Origin: CAYORM01 sp964406375
Lineage (GTDB): Bacteria; Pseudomonadota; Alphaproteobacteria; DSM-16000; Inquilinaceae
Direction of reading: 5' to 3'
DNA length: 59,011 nucleotides
NCBI GenBank assembly: GCA_964406375.1
Contig: CAYORM010000014.1
Coordinates: forward strand, 1-59,011
Position numbers and translations under genes: made by a program. Of the stretch, positions 33,736-41,996 are shown one piece after another (positions within the stretch are counted from its first letter, which is position 1; the number at the start of each line of letters is the position of its first letter). The notes beneath the pieces are model-generated. The model was not told the DNA's origin and made no database searches. It saw only the letters and a program-made list of their open reading frames with translations.

Positions 33736-34269
33736 ACCCGCCACCTTCCTGACCCATTATTTCTGTGGACGTTGCCGTCAGCAAACATCTTGCATAGGCG
33801 GCGCTGCTCCGCAAGACGGTACTCCCGCACCAGAGCTGGCGCAGTGTAACCACCATGTAAGCGTGACTCTGCTTACGGTCCTCATCCCTGCGGTCGCGCC
33901 GCCGCGTCTCTTGCCACCCCGGACTCTACTTGAAACCCGGGCAATCTGACTTGCCGTCCTGCCCTTTACGCTCCATATCAATGCAAGTTATACGTTTTAA
34001 GTGGAAATATATCGGTAGCGACCGGAACAATCTCAGAGGCGGCGCAGGCCGGAGGCACCATCCGTCCGCCATGCGGATGCCACCGGCACCGACCCACCGA
34101 TCCCTCCTCTGCAATCCTGTTCGGCAGCCATGCATCGGCGTGAAACCCCTGGTACCCGCCCCCCCTTTTCCGGTATCTGCCGCCGCGGTCAGACCAGACG
34201 GAGCGACCTGCACCATCGAGCCGCGGCGCCCTCGCCCGGCCAGCACCGCCTCGCGCGAGGAGTCTCGGC
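33736..34269. promoter_or_regulatory. Divergent intergenic region, autotransporter / homospermidine synthase
   Basis: 534 bases without a convincing gene. It holds a 20-base dyad at 33857-33876 and an AT-rich island at about 33950-34020. On the plus strand this has promoter-like pairs TTGCCG-N17-CATATC (33951-33979) and TTTACG-N17-TTATAC (33965-33993), either of which could serve the homospermidine synthase gene with a leader of roughly 270 bases. The leader has no riboswitch fold that I recognise. Confidence 0.45.
33857..33876. promoter_or_regulatory. 20-base dyad GTAAGC-N8-GCTTAC
   Basis: Perfect 6-base arms separated by 8 bases, 122-141 bases upstream of the autotransporter start. The total length of 20 and the symmetry are like binding sites of dimeric helix-turn-helix regulators, including LuxR-type proteins, but the arm sequence is not a standard lux box. 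No such regulator is encoded nearby. Confidence 0.4.
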
Positions 34270-35682
34270 ATGAACGGTACCGCACGCATTCCTTTCTCCG
34301 GCCGCATTCTGATGCTCGGCTTCGGTTCGATCGGTCAGGGGGTGTTGCCCCTGCTCCTGCGTCACCTTTCGATCGGGCCGGAACGGATCACCGTGGTCAC
34401 GGCCGAGGAGCGGGGTCGCGACCGGGCGGTCGCCAGCGGCGTCGCCTTCCACATCGAACCGGTCACGCGCGAGAATTACCGGACGGTGGTCGGCGACCGG
34501 CTCGCGCCGGGCGACGTGCTGCTCAACCTCTCCGTCGATGTCTCCTCCGTCGCGCTGGTGGCGATGGCACGGGAGAAGGGCGCCCTCTATCTCGACACCT
34601 GCATCGAGCCCTGGGCCGGCGGATACACCGATGCCGGCCTCGATCCCGCGGCGCGCAGCAATTACGCGCTGCGCGAATCCGCCCTCGCCCTCGGCCGCGC
34701 GCCGGGCAGCCCGACCGCCATCCTGACCCATGGCGCCAATCCGGGGCTCGTCTCGCATCTCGTCAAGCGGGCGCTGCTGCACGTCGCCGACGCGACCGGC
34801 CACCCGGCGGACGCACCGGCGGACCGGGACGGCTGGGCGGCGCTCGCTGCCGCGCTGGGGGTGCGGGCGATCCACATCGCCGAGCGCGACACCCAGCGGG
34901 CCGGTCACCCCAAGCGGTCGGGGGAATTCGTCAACACCTGGTCGATCGACGGCTTCGTCGGCGAGGGCTGCCAGCCGGCCGAGCTCGGCTGGGGGACGCA
35001 TGAGCGGCATTTCCCGCCGGACGGCCATCGCCACGCCACCGGCAGCGGTGCCGCGATCTGGCTCGCCCGCCCCGGCGCGGCGACGCGGGTGCGTACCTGG
35101 ACACCGCTGGCCGGCCCCATCCATGGCTTTCTCATCACCCACGGGGAGTCGATCTCGATCGCCGATTACCTGACGGTGCGTGACGGCGACCGGGTCACCT
35201 ATCGGCCGACCGTCCACTACGCCTACCATCCCTGCGACGATGCCGTCCTGTCGCTGCACGAGTTCGCCGGGCGCAACTACGTGATGCAGCCGGAGAAGCG
35301 GCTGATGGTCGACGAGATCGTCTCGGGGATCGATGAGCTCGGCGTGCTGCTGCTCGGCCATGGCAAGGGCGCCTATTGGTACGGATCGCGGCTGTCGATC
35401 GACGAGGCCCGGCGCCTCGTGCCCGACAACAACGCCACCAGCCTGCAGGTCACGGCGGCCGTCCTCGGCGGGCTCGTCTGGGCCATCGAGAATCCGAAAG
35501 CGGGGCTCGTCGAGCCCGAGGATCTCGACCACGAACGGGTGCTGGCGATCGCCGAACCCTATCTCGGCGAGATGGCCGGGGTCTTCTCGGACTGGACGCC
35601 GCTTGAGGGCCGGGAGACGCTGTTCCCGGAGGACCTCGACCGTGACGATCCGTGGCAGTTCAAGAACGTGCGAGTACTGTGA
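34270..35682 (+). CDS. hss: Homospermidine synthase
   Basis: A 470-residue NAD-dependent enzyme that joins two putrescine units, or putrescine and spermidine, into homospermidine, a common alphaproteobacterial polyamine. The Rossmann start GRILMLGFGSIGQGVLPLLL is at residues 11-30, followed by LYLDTCIEPWAGGY and THGANPGLVSHLVKRALL, both hallmarks of the saccharopine-dehydrogenase-like Hss family. FVNTWSIDGFVGEGCQPAEL and NYVMQPEKRLMVDEI lie in the substrate domain. GGAG at 6-9 bases before the ATG is the ribosome site. Its stop overlaps the GTG start of zapE (GTGA). Confidence 0.94.
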   Translation: MNGTARIPFSGRILMLGFGSIGQGVLPLLLRHLSIGPERITVVTAEERGRDRAVASGVAFHIEPVTRENYRTVVGDRLAPGDVLLNLSVDVSSVALVAMAREKGALYLDTCIEPWAGGYTDAGLDPAARSNYALRESALALGRAPGSPTAILTHGANPGLVSHLVKRALLHVADATGHPADAPADRDGWAALAAALGVRAIHIAERDTQRAGHPKRSGEFVNTWSIDGFVGEGCQPAELGWGTHERHFPPDGHRHATGSGAAIWLARPGAATRVRTWTPLAGPIHGFLITHGESISIADYLTVRDGDRVTYRPTVHYAYHPCDDAVLSLHEFAGRNYVMQPEKRLMVDEIVSGIDELGVLLLGHGKGAYWYGSRLSIDEARRLVPDNNATSLQVTAAVLGGLVWAIENPKAGLVEPEDLDHERVLAIAEPYLGEMAGVFSDWTPLEGRETLFPEDLDRDDPWQFKNVRVL

Positions 35683-36833
35683 GCGGGGCTGCGGTGGGGG
35701 TTCTGGCGCTCTGGCGCAACCGCGTCGCCGCCGGGCGGCTCGCGGCGGATCCGGCGCAGGAGCGCGCGGCGGCCGCGCTCGACCGGCTGCAGCGCCAGCT
35801 CGAAGCGCAGGCGCCCGCACCGGCGGCGCGCGGCATCCTGGCACGGTTCGGCTTCGGCAGCCGGCGCGCGCCGGCAGAGGCGCCGGCCGGCGTCTATCTC
35901 TGGGGCGGTGTCGGGCGCGGCAAGTCCATGCTGATGGACCTGTTCTTCGAGTCCGCCCGGTTCGAACCGAAGCGCCGGGTCCATTTCAACGCCTTCATGC
36001 TGGAGATCCACCGCCGGATCCATGCCTGGCGCCAGACGCCGGCGGCGAAGGGTGCGGGCCGGGCCGATCCGGTACCGCCGCTCGCCGATGCTGTCGCCGC
36101 CGAGGCGCGGCTCTTGTGCTTCGACGAATTCCATGTCGTCGACATCGCCGATGCAATGATCCTCGGCCGGCTGTTCGAAGCGCTGTTCGAACGCGGTGTC
36201 ACCGTCGTCGCAACCTCGAACTGGCCGCCCGCGCGCCTTTACGAGGACGGGCTGCAGCGCGACCGCTTCCTGCCCTTCATCGCGCTGGTCGAGGCGCGGA
36301 TGGAGGTGGTGGAGGTCGAGGGCGGGCGCGATTTCCGGCTGGCCCGGCTGCGCGGACGGCCGGTCTGGCTGACCCCGCCGGCCCCGCGCGCCTCGGCGGA
36401 TCTTGACGCGATCTTCGCCGATCTGACTGACGGCGCCCCCGCTGCAGAGCAGAAGATCGGTGTCGGCGCGAGCCGGACGCTGACCATTCCGCGTGCGGCG
36501 CGGCGGGTGGCACGGATTTCCTTTGACGAGCTCTGCGGCCGTCCGCTCGGCGCCGCCGATTATCTGGCGCTGGCAGAGGCCTTCGACACCGTGCTGATCG
36601 ACGGCGTGCCCCGCTTCACCGAAGCACGGCGCAACGAGATGAAGCGGTTCATCGTGCTGGTCGACAGCCTCTACGAAGCCCGCCGCCGCCTCGTCGCGAC
36701 CGCCGAGGCACCGCCCGACCGGCTCTATGCCGCCGAGACCGGAGCGCTGGAATTCGCGCGTACCGAGAGCCGGCTGATCGAGATGCAGTCGGCAGACTGG
36801 CTCGACGGCCTCGAACGCGGCCGCGCCGCCTGA
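35679..36833 (+). CDS. zapE: Cell division ATPase ZapE (AFG1-like)
   Basis: A 384-residue ATPase of the AFG1/LACE1 family. Walker A is GGVGRGKS at residues 76-83, Walker B is in ARLLCFDEFHVVDIADAMIL, and sensor residues follow in VTVVATSNWPPARLYEDGLQ. In E. coli ZapE modulates Z-ring assembly during late division; mitochondrial AFG1 helps degrade misassembled subunits. Start taken as the GTG overlapping the hss stop (GTGA), since upstream in-frame sequence is hss coding. Downstream, 115 bases separate it from infA. Pairing with hss is probably only operon convenience. Confidence 0.92.
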   Translation: MSGAAVGVLALWRNRVAAGRLAADPAQERAAAALDRLQRQLEAQAPAPAARGILARFGFGSRRAPAEAPAGVYLWGGVGRGKSMLMDLFFESARFEPKRRVHFNAFMLEIHRRIHAWRQTPAAKGAGRADPVPPLADAVAAEARLLCFDEFHVVDIADAMILGRLFEALFERGVTVVATSNWPPARLYEDGLQRDRFLPFIALVEARMEVVEVEGGRDFRLARLRGRPVWLTPPAPRASADLDAIFADLTDGAPAAEQKIGVGASRTLTIPRAARRVARISFDELCGRPLGAADYLALAEAFDTVLIDGVPRFTEARRNEMKRFIVLVDSLYEARRRLVATAEAPPDRLYAAETGALEFARTESRLIEMQSADWLDGLERGRAA

Positions 36834-36948
36834 CGGTGCCGGGCACCGCCCGCGCCGCATCCCACGGCAGGCACGGCTTTGCCCTTGACCAAGACGCCGC
36901 TCGGGCGCACTTGTCGAGCCGACTGTCTCCACCACTACTCAGCCCCGC

Positions 36949-37167
36949 ATGGCAAAGGAAGACCTGATCGAATTCTCCGGCATGGTCACCGAACTCCTGC
37001 CGAACGCGATGTTCAGGGTGAAGCTGGACAATGATCACGAGGTGCTGGCACACACCTCGGGCAAGATGCGCAAGAACCGGATCCGGGTGTTGGCCGGCGA
37101 TCGCGTCAATGTCGAGATGACGCCCTACGATCTGACCAAGGGTCGGATCACCTTCCGCTTCAAGTGA
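36949..37167 (+). CDS. infA: Translation initiation factor IF-1
   Basis: The 72-residue initiation factor that occupies the A site of the 30S subunit. The sequence MAKEDLIEFSGMVTELLPNA followed by MFRVKLDNDHEVLAHTSGKM and DRVNVEMTPYDLTKGRITFR is an unmistakable OB-fold IF-1. It opens the block infA-maf-RNase E/G-yacG that is conserved in alphaproteobacteria. The maf gene begins with a GTG that overlaps its stop. The 115 bases upstream probably hold its promoter but I could not place a convincing -10. Confidence 0.98.
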   Translation: MAKEDLIEFSGMVTELLPNAMFRVKLDNDHEVLAHTSGKMRKNRIRVLAGDRVNVEMTPYDLTKGRITFRFK

Positions 37168-37823
37168 CGGTCGATGCCGGGGACGGCAGGCGGGACGTGA
37201 CGGCGCGGCCGGAGGGCACCGCCGATGCGGTGTATCGTCTCGTGCTTGCCTCCGCCTCGCCGCGCCGCCTCGACCTGCTGCGTCAGATCGGCATCGAGCC
37301 GGCCTGCATCCGCGCCGCCGCCATCGACGAGACCCCGCGTCGCGGCGAGACGCCCCTCGCCTACGCCGGTCGCATGGCGCGGGAGAAGGCCGCCGCTGTC
37401 GCGCCGAATCACCCCGATGCCTGGACGCTCGCCGCTGATACGGTCGTTGCCTGCGGCCGCCGCATCCTGCCGAAAGCGGAGAGTGCGACCGAGGTCGCCG
37501 ACTGTCTGCGGCTGCTCTCCGGCCGGCGCCATCGCGTCCTGACCGGCCTGTGCATCATCGCGCCGCAGGTGCACGCCGGCGACACCGGCGTGCGCAGTGC
37601 CGTCCGCACCGTGGTGAGCGGTGTCGTCTTCAAGCGGCTCGATCCCGGCGAGATCGCGCGGTATGCCGAATGCGGCGAGGGGCTGGGCAAGGCCGGCGGC
37701 TATGCGATCCAGGGCAGGGCGGCGGCCCTCATCCGGCGGATCGACGGCTCCTATACCGGCATCGTCGGCCTGCCACTCTTTGAGGCGGCGCAGATGCTGC
37801 GCGGCCTCGGCTTCAGATGGTGA
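37164..37823 (+). CDS. maf: Maf family nucleotide pyrophosphatase
   Basis: A house-cleaning nucleotide pyrophosphatase of the Maf/Ham1 superfamily, 219 residues. The N-terminal LVLASASPRRLDLLRQIGIE is the family signature (Ser-x-Ser-x-Arg-Arg), followed by MAREKAAAV, the Asp pair in TLAADTVVACGRRILPKAES and the C-terminal GKAGGYAIQGRAAALIRRID. These bind the base and metal. The GTG at 37164 overlaps the infA stop; a second GTG at 37197 would drop 11 poorly conserved residues and is equally plausible. It overlaps the RNase E/G gene by 7 bases. Confidence 0.93.
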   Translation: MTVDAGDGRRDVTARPEGTADAVYRLVLASASPRRLDLLRQIGIEPACIRAAAIDETPRRGETPLAYAGRMAREKAAAVAPNHPDAWTLAADTVVACGRRILPKAESATEVADCLRLLSGRRHRVLTGLCIIAPQVHAGDTGVRSAVRTVVSGVVFKRLDPGEIARYAECGEGLGKAGGYAIQGRAAALIRRIDGSYTGIVGLPLFEAAQMLRGLGFRW

Positions 37824-38893
37824 CGCTGGAGATCGCCGCAGCGGATGGCCGTCTCTTTGCCGGGGTGTTGTCCGCCGGCACCCTGACCGACCTCACAGTC
37901 GACCGGCTTGAGCGCCCGGACCGGGCGGGCACGGTGTATCTGGCGCGGGTCGACCGCACCTTCGGTAACCGCGCGATGCTCGCCCTCGGCACGGGCGCCG
38001 CCGCGATCCTCGAGGGCCGGCAGGTGGCCGGGCTCAGACCCGGCGGCGCCGTGATGGTCCAGATCCTGCGGCCGGCACGCGCCGGCAAGGCCGCCGAGGC
38101 GACAACGGATATCGGGCTCGCGGGCGCGACCCTCATCCACCGCCCCGCCGGCCAGGGTATCGCCGTCTCCGACCGGTTGTCCCCCTCCGCCCGGCGCGAC
38201 TGGAAGGAACGGCTCGCCGGCCGCGCCGGTGGCTGGATCCTGCGCTCCGCCGCGGCCGGCATGGACCCCGCGCTGATCCTCGCCGAGGCCGACCGCCTCA
38301 CCGCCGCCGCGGCACAACTCGCCGCCCAGTCCGCTGCGGCCACACCGCCACAGCGTCTTGTGGCGGGACCCGATCCGGCCGAGCGGCTGCTGCTCGACCA
38401 TCCGATGGCCGGGCGAATCGAGGTGGCGGACGCCGCCCTCGCCCGCCGGGTGCGCCGCTTTGCCGGGCGCGCGGTTCCGTGGCTGCTCGAGCGCATCGTC
38501 GAGACCGACGGCTCGGCCCTGCCCGACGCGGCCGCGTCACTGCTCGATCCGGTGGTGGGGCTGCCGAGCGGCGGCAGCCTGACGATCGAACAGACGCGGG
38601 CACTGACCGCGATCGATGTCGACACCGGCCGCGCCGATCCGCTCAGAACCAATCTCGAGGCGGCAGCGGCGATCGCGCGCCATCTGCGGCTGCGCGCGAT
38701 CGGCGGGATCGTGGTCGTTGACTTCGTCTCGATGGAGCGGCGATCCGATCAGGCCAGGGTCGTGGCGGCGTTGCGCGACGCCGCGACCGGCGATCCGGCC
38801 CGGCTCACCCTGCCCGACCGGCTGTCGCCGCTGGGCCTCGCCGAGCTCGCCCGCGAGCGGCGCGGCCCATCCCTGGCCGAGGCGCTGGCCTGA
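37817..38893 (+). CDS. Short ribonuclease E/G family protein
   Basis: A 358-residue endoribonuclease-like protein related to RNase E and RNase G. An S1-like OB region is at about residues 30-110 (AGTVYLARVDRTFGNRAMLA), and the two catalytic aspartates correspond to TAIDVDTGRADP and IGGIVVVDFVSMERR. It lacks the Cys-x-x-Cys zinc-link and the scaffold region of RNase E and is shorter than RNase G (about 480), a form I know from the infA-maf-yacG block of other alphaproteobacteria. A full-length RNase E is presumably elsewhere. Overlaps maf by 7 bases. Confidence 0.9.
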   Translation: MVTLEIAAADGRLFAGVLSAGTLTDLTVDRLERPDRAGTVYLARVDRTFGNRAMLALGTGAAAILEGRQVAGLRPGGAVMVQILRPARAGKAAEATTDIGLAGATLIHRPAGQGIAVSDRLSPSARRDWKERLAGRAGGWILRSAAAGMDPALILAEADRLTAAAAQLAAQSAAATPPQRLVAGPDPAERLLLDHPMAGRIEVADAALARRVRRFAGRAVPWLLERIVETDGSALPDAAASLLDPVVGLPSGGSLTIEQTRALTAIDVDTGRADPLRTNLEAAAAIARHLRLRAIGGIVVVDFVSMERRSDQARVVAALRDAATGDPARLTLPDRLSPLGLAELARERRGPSLAEALA

Positions 38894-38974
38894 TCGCCGA
38901 CAGCCGCCGCTGCCGATCGCGGCGGCAACCGACAAAGACTGGACGGCCGGCTTCGCGCTGCGCACATAGGGGAC

Positions 38975-39193
38975 ATGACCGGTCCCGATCAAACACCGGG
39001 CGGACGCGGCGAGGCCCGGCCCTGCCCGATCTGCGGCGCCCCCTCGACGCATCAGCACCGCCCGTTCTGTTCGCGGCGCTGCGCCGATGTCGATCTCGCC
39101 CGCTGGCTCAACGGCCGCTACGCCATACCGGCGCGCGAGACCGACGACGATGATCCGCGCGCCAGCACGCCGGCCCCGGCCGACGACGTCTGA
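38975..39193 (+). CDS. yacG: DNA gyrase inhibitor YacG (zinc protein)
   Basis: A 72-residue zinc-ribbon protein. RPCPICGAPSTHQHRPFCSR contains the first Cys-x-x-Cys and the start of the second pair (FCSRRC), four cysteines that bind zinc, followed by ADVDLARWLNGRYAIPARE, the YacG signature. In E. coli YacG binds GyrB and blocks DNA binding. The acidic C-terminal tail is lineage-specific. It ends the infA block and converges on a TPR-protein gene 26 bases away. The 81-base gap before it contains no recognisable gene. Confidence 0.93.
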   Translation: MTGPDQTPGGRGEARPCPICGAPSTHQHRPFCSRRCADVDLARWLNGRYAIPARETDDDDPRASTPAPADDV

Positions 39194-39194
39194 C

Positions 39195-39220
39195 GGGACC
39201 GGCGGGACGCTCCCGGTTCC
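39195..39220. terminator. Imperfect inverted repeat between convergent yacG and TPR genes
   Basis: GGGACCGG at 39195-39202 pairs with CCGGTTCC at 39213-39220 with one mismatch, loop of 10 bases, exactly filling the convergent gap. Could end transcription from both sides. No T-run. Confidence 0.35.
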
Positions 39221-40377
39221 TATCGGGCGGCAGCCGCCTCGAACCGATGCAGCGCGTCCCAATACGCCTCGTTGAGCGGATCGAGACGGGTCGCCACCAT
39301 CATCTGCTCGAGCGCCGCCTGGGGCAGGCCCAGTGCGGCATAGCCATCGGCCAGCGCGGCGCGCAGGCGCGAATCGGTCGGCGACAGTTCGACAGCGGCG
39401 ACGTACTGGTAGAGCGCATCGAGCGTCCGCCCCTGCTCGGCGAGCAGATCGGCCCACATCACGCGCGTCTGGAGGTCGTTGGGATCGGCTTCCACGGCGT
39501 GTGCGAAATAGACGTCGGCCAGCTCATAATTCCGCCGCGCCGCCGCAATCAGGCCGTGATTGAGCAGCGCGAACAGGAAGTCCGGCTGCTGCACGAGAGC
39601 CGCGTCGAGATAGTGGGTCGCACGGTCATAGATGCGCTCGCGCTCGGCCGGTGTCAGCGTGGGATCGGATTCCGCCTGGATCATGAAGGCACGGCCGAGA
39701 AGCGAATAGGCCGGGGCATGCTCCTCGACCGACCGCGTCGCGAACAGCCGGCTGGCCACCTCGAGCATGCGCGGGAATTCGTAGCTGCGCCCGGCATAGA
39801 CATCCGGGTCGAGATTGCCGCAGTCGGCCGGATCGCGGTAGCAGGCCACCTCGCGCCGCCGCCAGTAGAGGATAGCAAGATAGGGATCGATGGTCTCGAT
39901 GACGCGCTCGGCCATGTTCTGCAACAGCGGCTCGACCTCTTCCGGCGAGCCGCCGACACTGAAGATGCGCGTCGGACTAGTCCTGGATCCGTCGAAGACG
40001 CGGACCGTCAGGGCGATCTCCTCCTCGGTCCCGGTGATGCGACCGTCGACATGGAAACGGACGAGACCGGCGAGATTGCGGACCCCGTCGACGAGCTCGT
40101 TGATCTGGAAGAAGTTACCGAACTCGGCGAACGATATCTGCAGGTTGTTGTAGTCGAGATTGATCCCGCGGATGGATGACCCGGCAGTGCGGTCTATGAC
40201 CCGGAGGTGGTCGATAAAGGCCTCGGTCACCGCCGCCTCCGAATAGCCGCGCTCTTCCATGAAGGGCGGTACCGTGAACGGCTCGATCGACAGCTCGCTG
40301 GCGGCGACGACCAGGGTCGCGAAGACCAGTCCGAATCCGATGATCGGGAAGGCCAAGAGGCCCGAGTCGAACAACAT
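39220..40377 (-). CDS. TPR-repeat protein with N-terminal membrane anchor
   Basis: A 385-residue protein I cannot name. The first helix (LLAFPIIGFGLVFATLVVAA) anchors it in the inner membrane. Residues 30-150 start with ELSIEPFTVPPFMEERGYSE, a segment seen in front of TPRs in several proteobacterial proteins. The C-terminal 170 residues hold at least three TPR units, for example AHAVEADPNDLQTRVMWADL, AAVELSPTDSRLRAALADGY and ATRLDPLNEAYWDAL. GAGAGGGG just before the ATG is the ribosome site. It lies 10 bases after the formyltransferase stop, so both are in one operon. Confidence 0.8.
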   Translation of the reverse strand: MLFDSGLLAFPIIGFGLVFATLVVAASELSIEPFTVPPFMEERGYSEAAVTEAFIDHLRVIDRTAGSSIRGINLDYNNLQISFAEFGNFFQINELVDGVRNLAGLVRFHVDGRITGTEEEIALTVRVFDGSRTSPTRIFSVGGSPEEVEPLLQNMAERVIETIDPYLAILYWRRREVACYRDPADCGNLDPDVYAGRSYEFPRMLEVASRLFATRSVEEHAPAYSLLGRAFMIQAESDPTLTPAERERIYDRATHYLDAALVQQPDFLFALLNHGLIAAARRNYELADVYFAHAVEADPNDLQTRVMWADLLAEQGRTLDALYQYVAAVELSPTDSRLRAALADGYAALGLPQAALEQMMVATRLDPLNEAYWDALHRFEAAAAR

Positions 40378-40387
40378 TCCCCTCTCC

Positions 40388-41278
40388 TCAGCCGTTGACC
40401 GCCCGCGCCCTGGCCTGGAGGGACCGGACAGCCTGCGCGGCTTCACTCTCCCCCAATCGACGGCCCGGCGCCACAAAGCGCCGGAGCAGATCGAGATACT
40501 CGGCCTCGTGGATGACGGCCAGGCCGGCGGCGGCGAAGCGCGCGAATTCTTCCGCGGTCGGATAGGTGTGGTAGCGGAGCTTCGCCCGGTCCTGCGGCAC
40601 GCCCTCGGGCAGTTCGCCCGCCGCGATCCGGGCGACGATGTCGGCGAGCAGCCGGTTGCCGAGCAGATGGCTGTCGAGATTGTGCCGGAAGGCCGAGCGC
40701 GCCGGATCGATCGGGATGCTGCCGGTGGCGAGGACCGGACCGCTGTCCAACCCCTCATCGACGCGGTGGACGGTGCAGCCGAGCTGCGTCTCGCCCTCGA
40801 GCATCGAATGGAGATGCGGATAGAGGCCGGCAAAACGCGGCAACGCGCCGGGATGGACGTTCAGGATGCCGTGCCGCGGCAGCGCCATCGCCACGCGGTC
40901 GAAAGCGAAACTGAAGCGGACCGACAGGATTAGATCCGGCATGAGCGCGGTGAGCGCGTGCCGTATCTCCGGCGTCCTGATGTCGGTGACGACGCGCCAG
41001 GGCAGCCGATGGGCGGCGGCGAGCCGTTCGGGGGTCAGAAGCTCCGGCTGGTCGAGCGCCGGCTGGTCGTCGATCAGCGGGAAGACCAGCCCGAAGGGCA
41101 GGTCCCGCTCGAGGAACTTCATCCGGACGAGTTCCGGCACACGCGTCTCGACAGGGCGCGTCCGCTCGGCGAGCCAGAGAGTCAGCCGCGCGCCGGGCAG
41201 AGCGGCCAGGCGCGGCAACAGGTCGTTGAGGATCACGACCGATGTGAGATCGCGCTTCGAGCAGATGAGAATATTCAA
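40388..41278 (-). CDS. Formyltransferase-family protein
   Basis: A 296-residue protein with the formyl-transferase fold of methionyl-tRNA and GAR formyltransferases. The start LNILICSKRDLTSVVILNDL fits the first strand. The catalytic triad appears in ILNVHPGALPRFAG (Asn and His) and VHRVDEGLDSGPVL (Asp). It lacks the C-terminal domain of Fmt and the substrate loop is different, so it is not a standard Fmt. Such proteins often formylate or transfer one-carbon groups to sugars or amines. The start is given as TTG at 41278; in-frame sequence extends to 41392 but is Arg/Ala-rich. Operon with the TPR protein. Confidence 0.8.
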   Translation of the reverse strand: MNILICSKRDLTSVVILNDLLPRLAALPGARLTLWLAERTRPVETRVPELVRMKFLERDLPFGLVFPLIDDQPALDQPELLTPERLAAAHRLPWRVVTDIRTPEIRHALTALMPDLILSVRFSFAFDRVAMALPRHGILNVHPGALPRFAGLYPHLHSMLEGETQLGCTVHRVDEGLDSGPVLATGSIPIDPARSAFRHNLDSHLLGNRLLADIVARIAAGELPEGVPQDRAKLRYHTYPTAEEFARFAAAGLAVIHEAEYLDLLRRFVAPGRRLGESEAAQAVRSLQARARAVNG

Positions 41279-41370
41279 CGCCGGCGCCCTGCCCCCTGCC
41301 GCACGCGCCCCCCGAAGTCGCACTGTGCAGAACCGGACGCGCGACACGGATCGTGCGGGATCCCACGTGA

Positions 41371-41388
41371 CGCTGACGCCCGTCAGCG
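41371..41388. promoter_or_regulatory. 18-base palindrome CGCTGACG-CC-CGTCAGCG
   Basis: Perfect 8-base arms around two bases in the 271-base divergent gap between the formyltransferase gene and the first DUF6524-like gene. Position favours an operator for one or both genes. If the formyltransferase started further upstream, at 41392, the palindrome would be coding. The rest of the gap (41279-41549) shows no gene. Confidence 0.4.
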
Positions 41389-41549
41389 CCACTCATAGAC
41401 GAAATCCGTCCGGTATGTAACAGACCTTCCACGCATCGCCCGTCAGCCGACCCGCATGCCGGCGATCGGTGCTTGACCGGGCGGCATGCCGCACCCAAGC
41501 TGCGGGCAGATCCGGTCCGGCAGCGCCACCGTTCGGGAGACGCCTTGCC

Positions 41550-41975
41550 ATGCTGCGCGAATTCGGCTCGCGGAGCTTCATCGTCCGTTGGCTCGCCGCC
41601 CTCATACTGGTGCTGGGGACGTATAATCCCTACGCGTCCTCCTATTGGCACTGGATCACCTCCGACCCCGACCACGCATCGCTGAAGGTTCTGGTGGGGG
41701 TCTTGCTTCTGATCCTGCACGTCGTCGTGGTCGTCGCGACGGTCCGGTCGATCGGCATCGTCGGCATCGGTCTTCTGACCGCGCTCTTCGCCGCCTTCGC
41801 CTGGGTCCTGGTCGATACGCGACTGCTCGAGGTGGAGAATCCCAGCGTCTTCGTGCTGATCCTGCTGGTGATCGCCGGTTCGATCTACGGCGTCGGGATT
41901 TCCTGGTCGCACATCCGCAACCGCCTGTCGGGGCAGGTCGACTCCACCGACGTCGCCGCGCTCTCGCCGATCTGA
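41550..41975 (+). CDS. Small four-helix membrane protein, DUF6524-like (copy 1 of 3)
   Basis: A 141-residue membrane protein. Four hydrophobic segments follow a short basic N-terminus (SRSFIVRWLAALILVLGTYN). The first ends in the motif GTYNPYASSYWHW, which recurs in the next gene and in a third gene at 51.3 kb, so all three are paralogues. The C-terminal segment IYGVGISWSHIRNRLSGQVD is also shared. From memory this matches a family listed as DUF6524, function unknown. ATG at 41550 is preceded by GGGAGACG. The second copy begins 21 bases after its stop. Confidence 0.75.
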   Translation: MLREFGSRSFIVRWLAALILVLGTYNPYASSYWHWITSDPDHASLKVLVGVLLLILHVVVVVATVRSIGIVGIGLLTALFAAFAWVLVDTRLLEVENPSVFVLILLVIAGSIYGVGISWSHIRNRLSGQVDSTDVAALSPI

Positions 41976-41996
41976 TCCGGCTGAGGGGGTCCGCCC

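Noticed and set aside
33756..33784. TTGCTG-N17-AATAAT on the minus strand before the autotransporter.
   Set aside because: The predicted start of transcription falls on the ribosome site itself, leaving no room for it, so I did not call it a promoter.
33950..34269. A riboswitch or small RNA in the long leader before homospermidine synthase.
   Set aside because: No known polyamine-related or other riboswitch consensus was recognisable; only promoter-like AT-rich sequence is evident.
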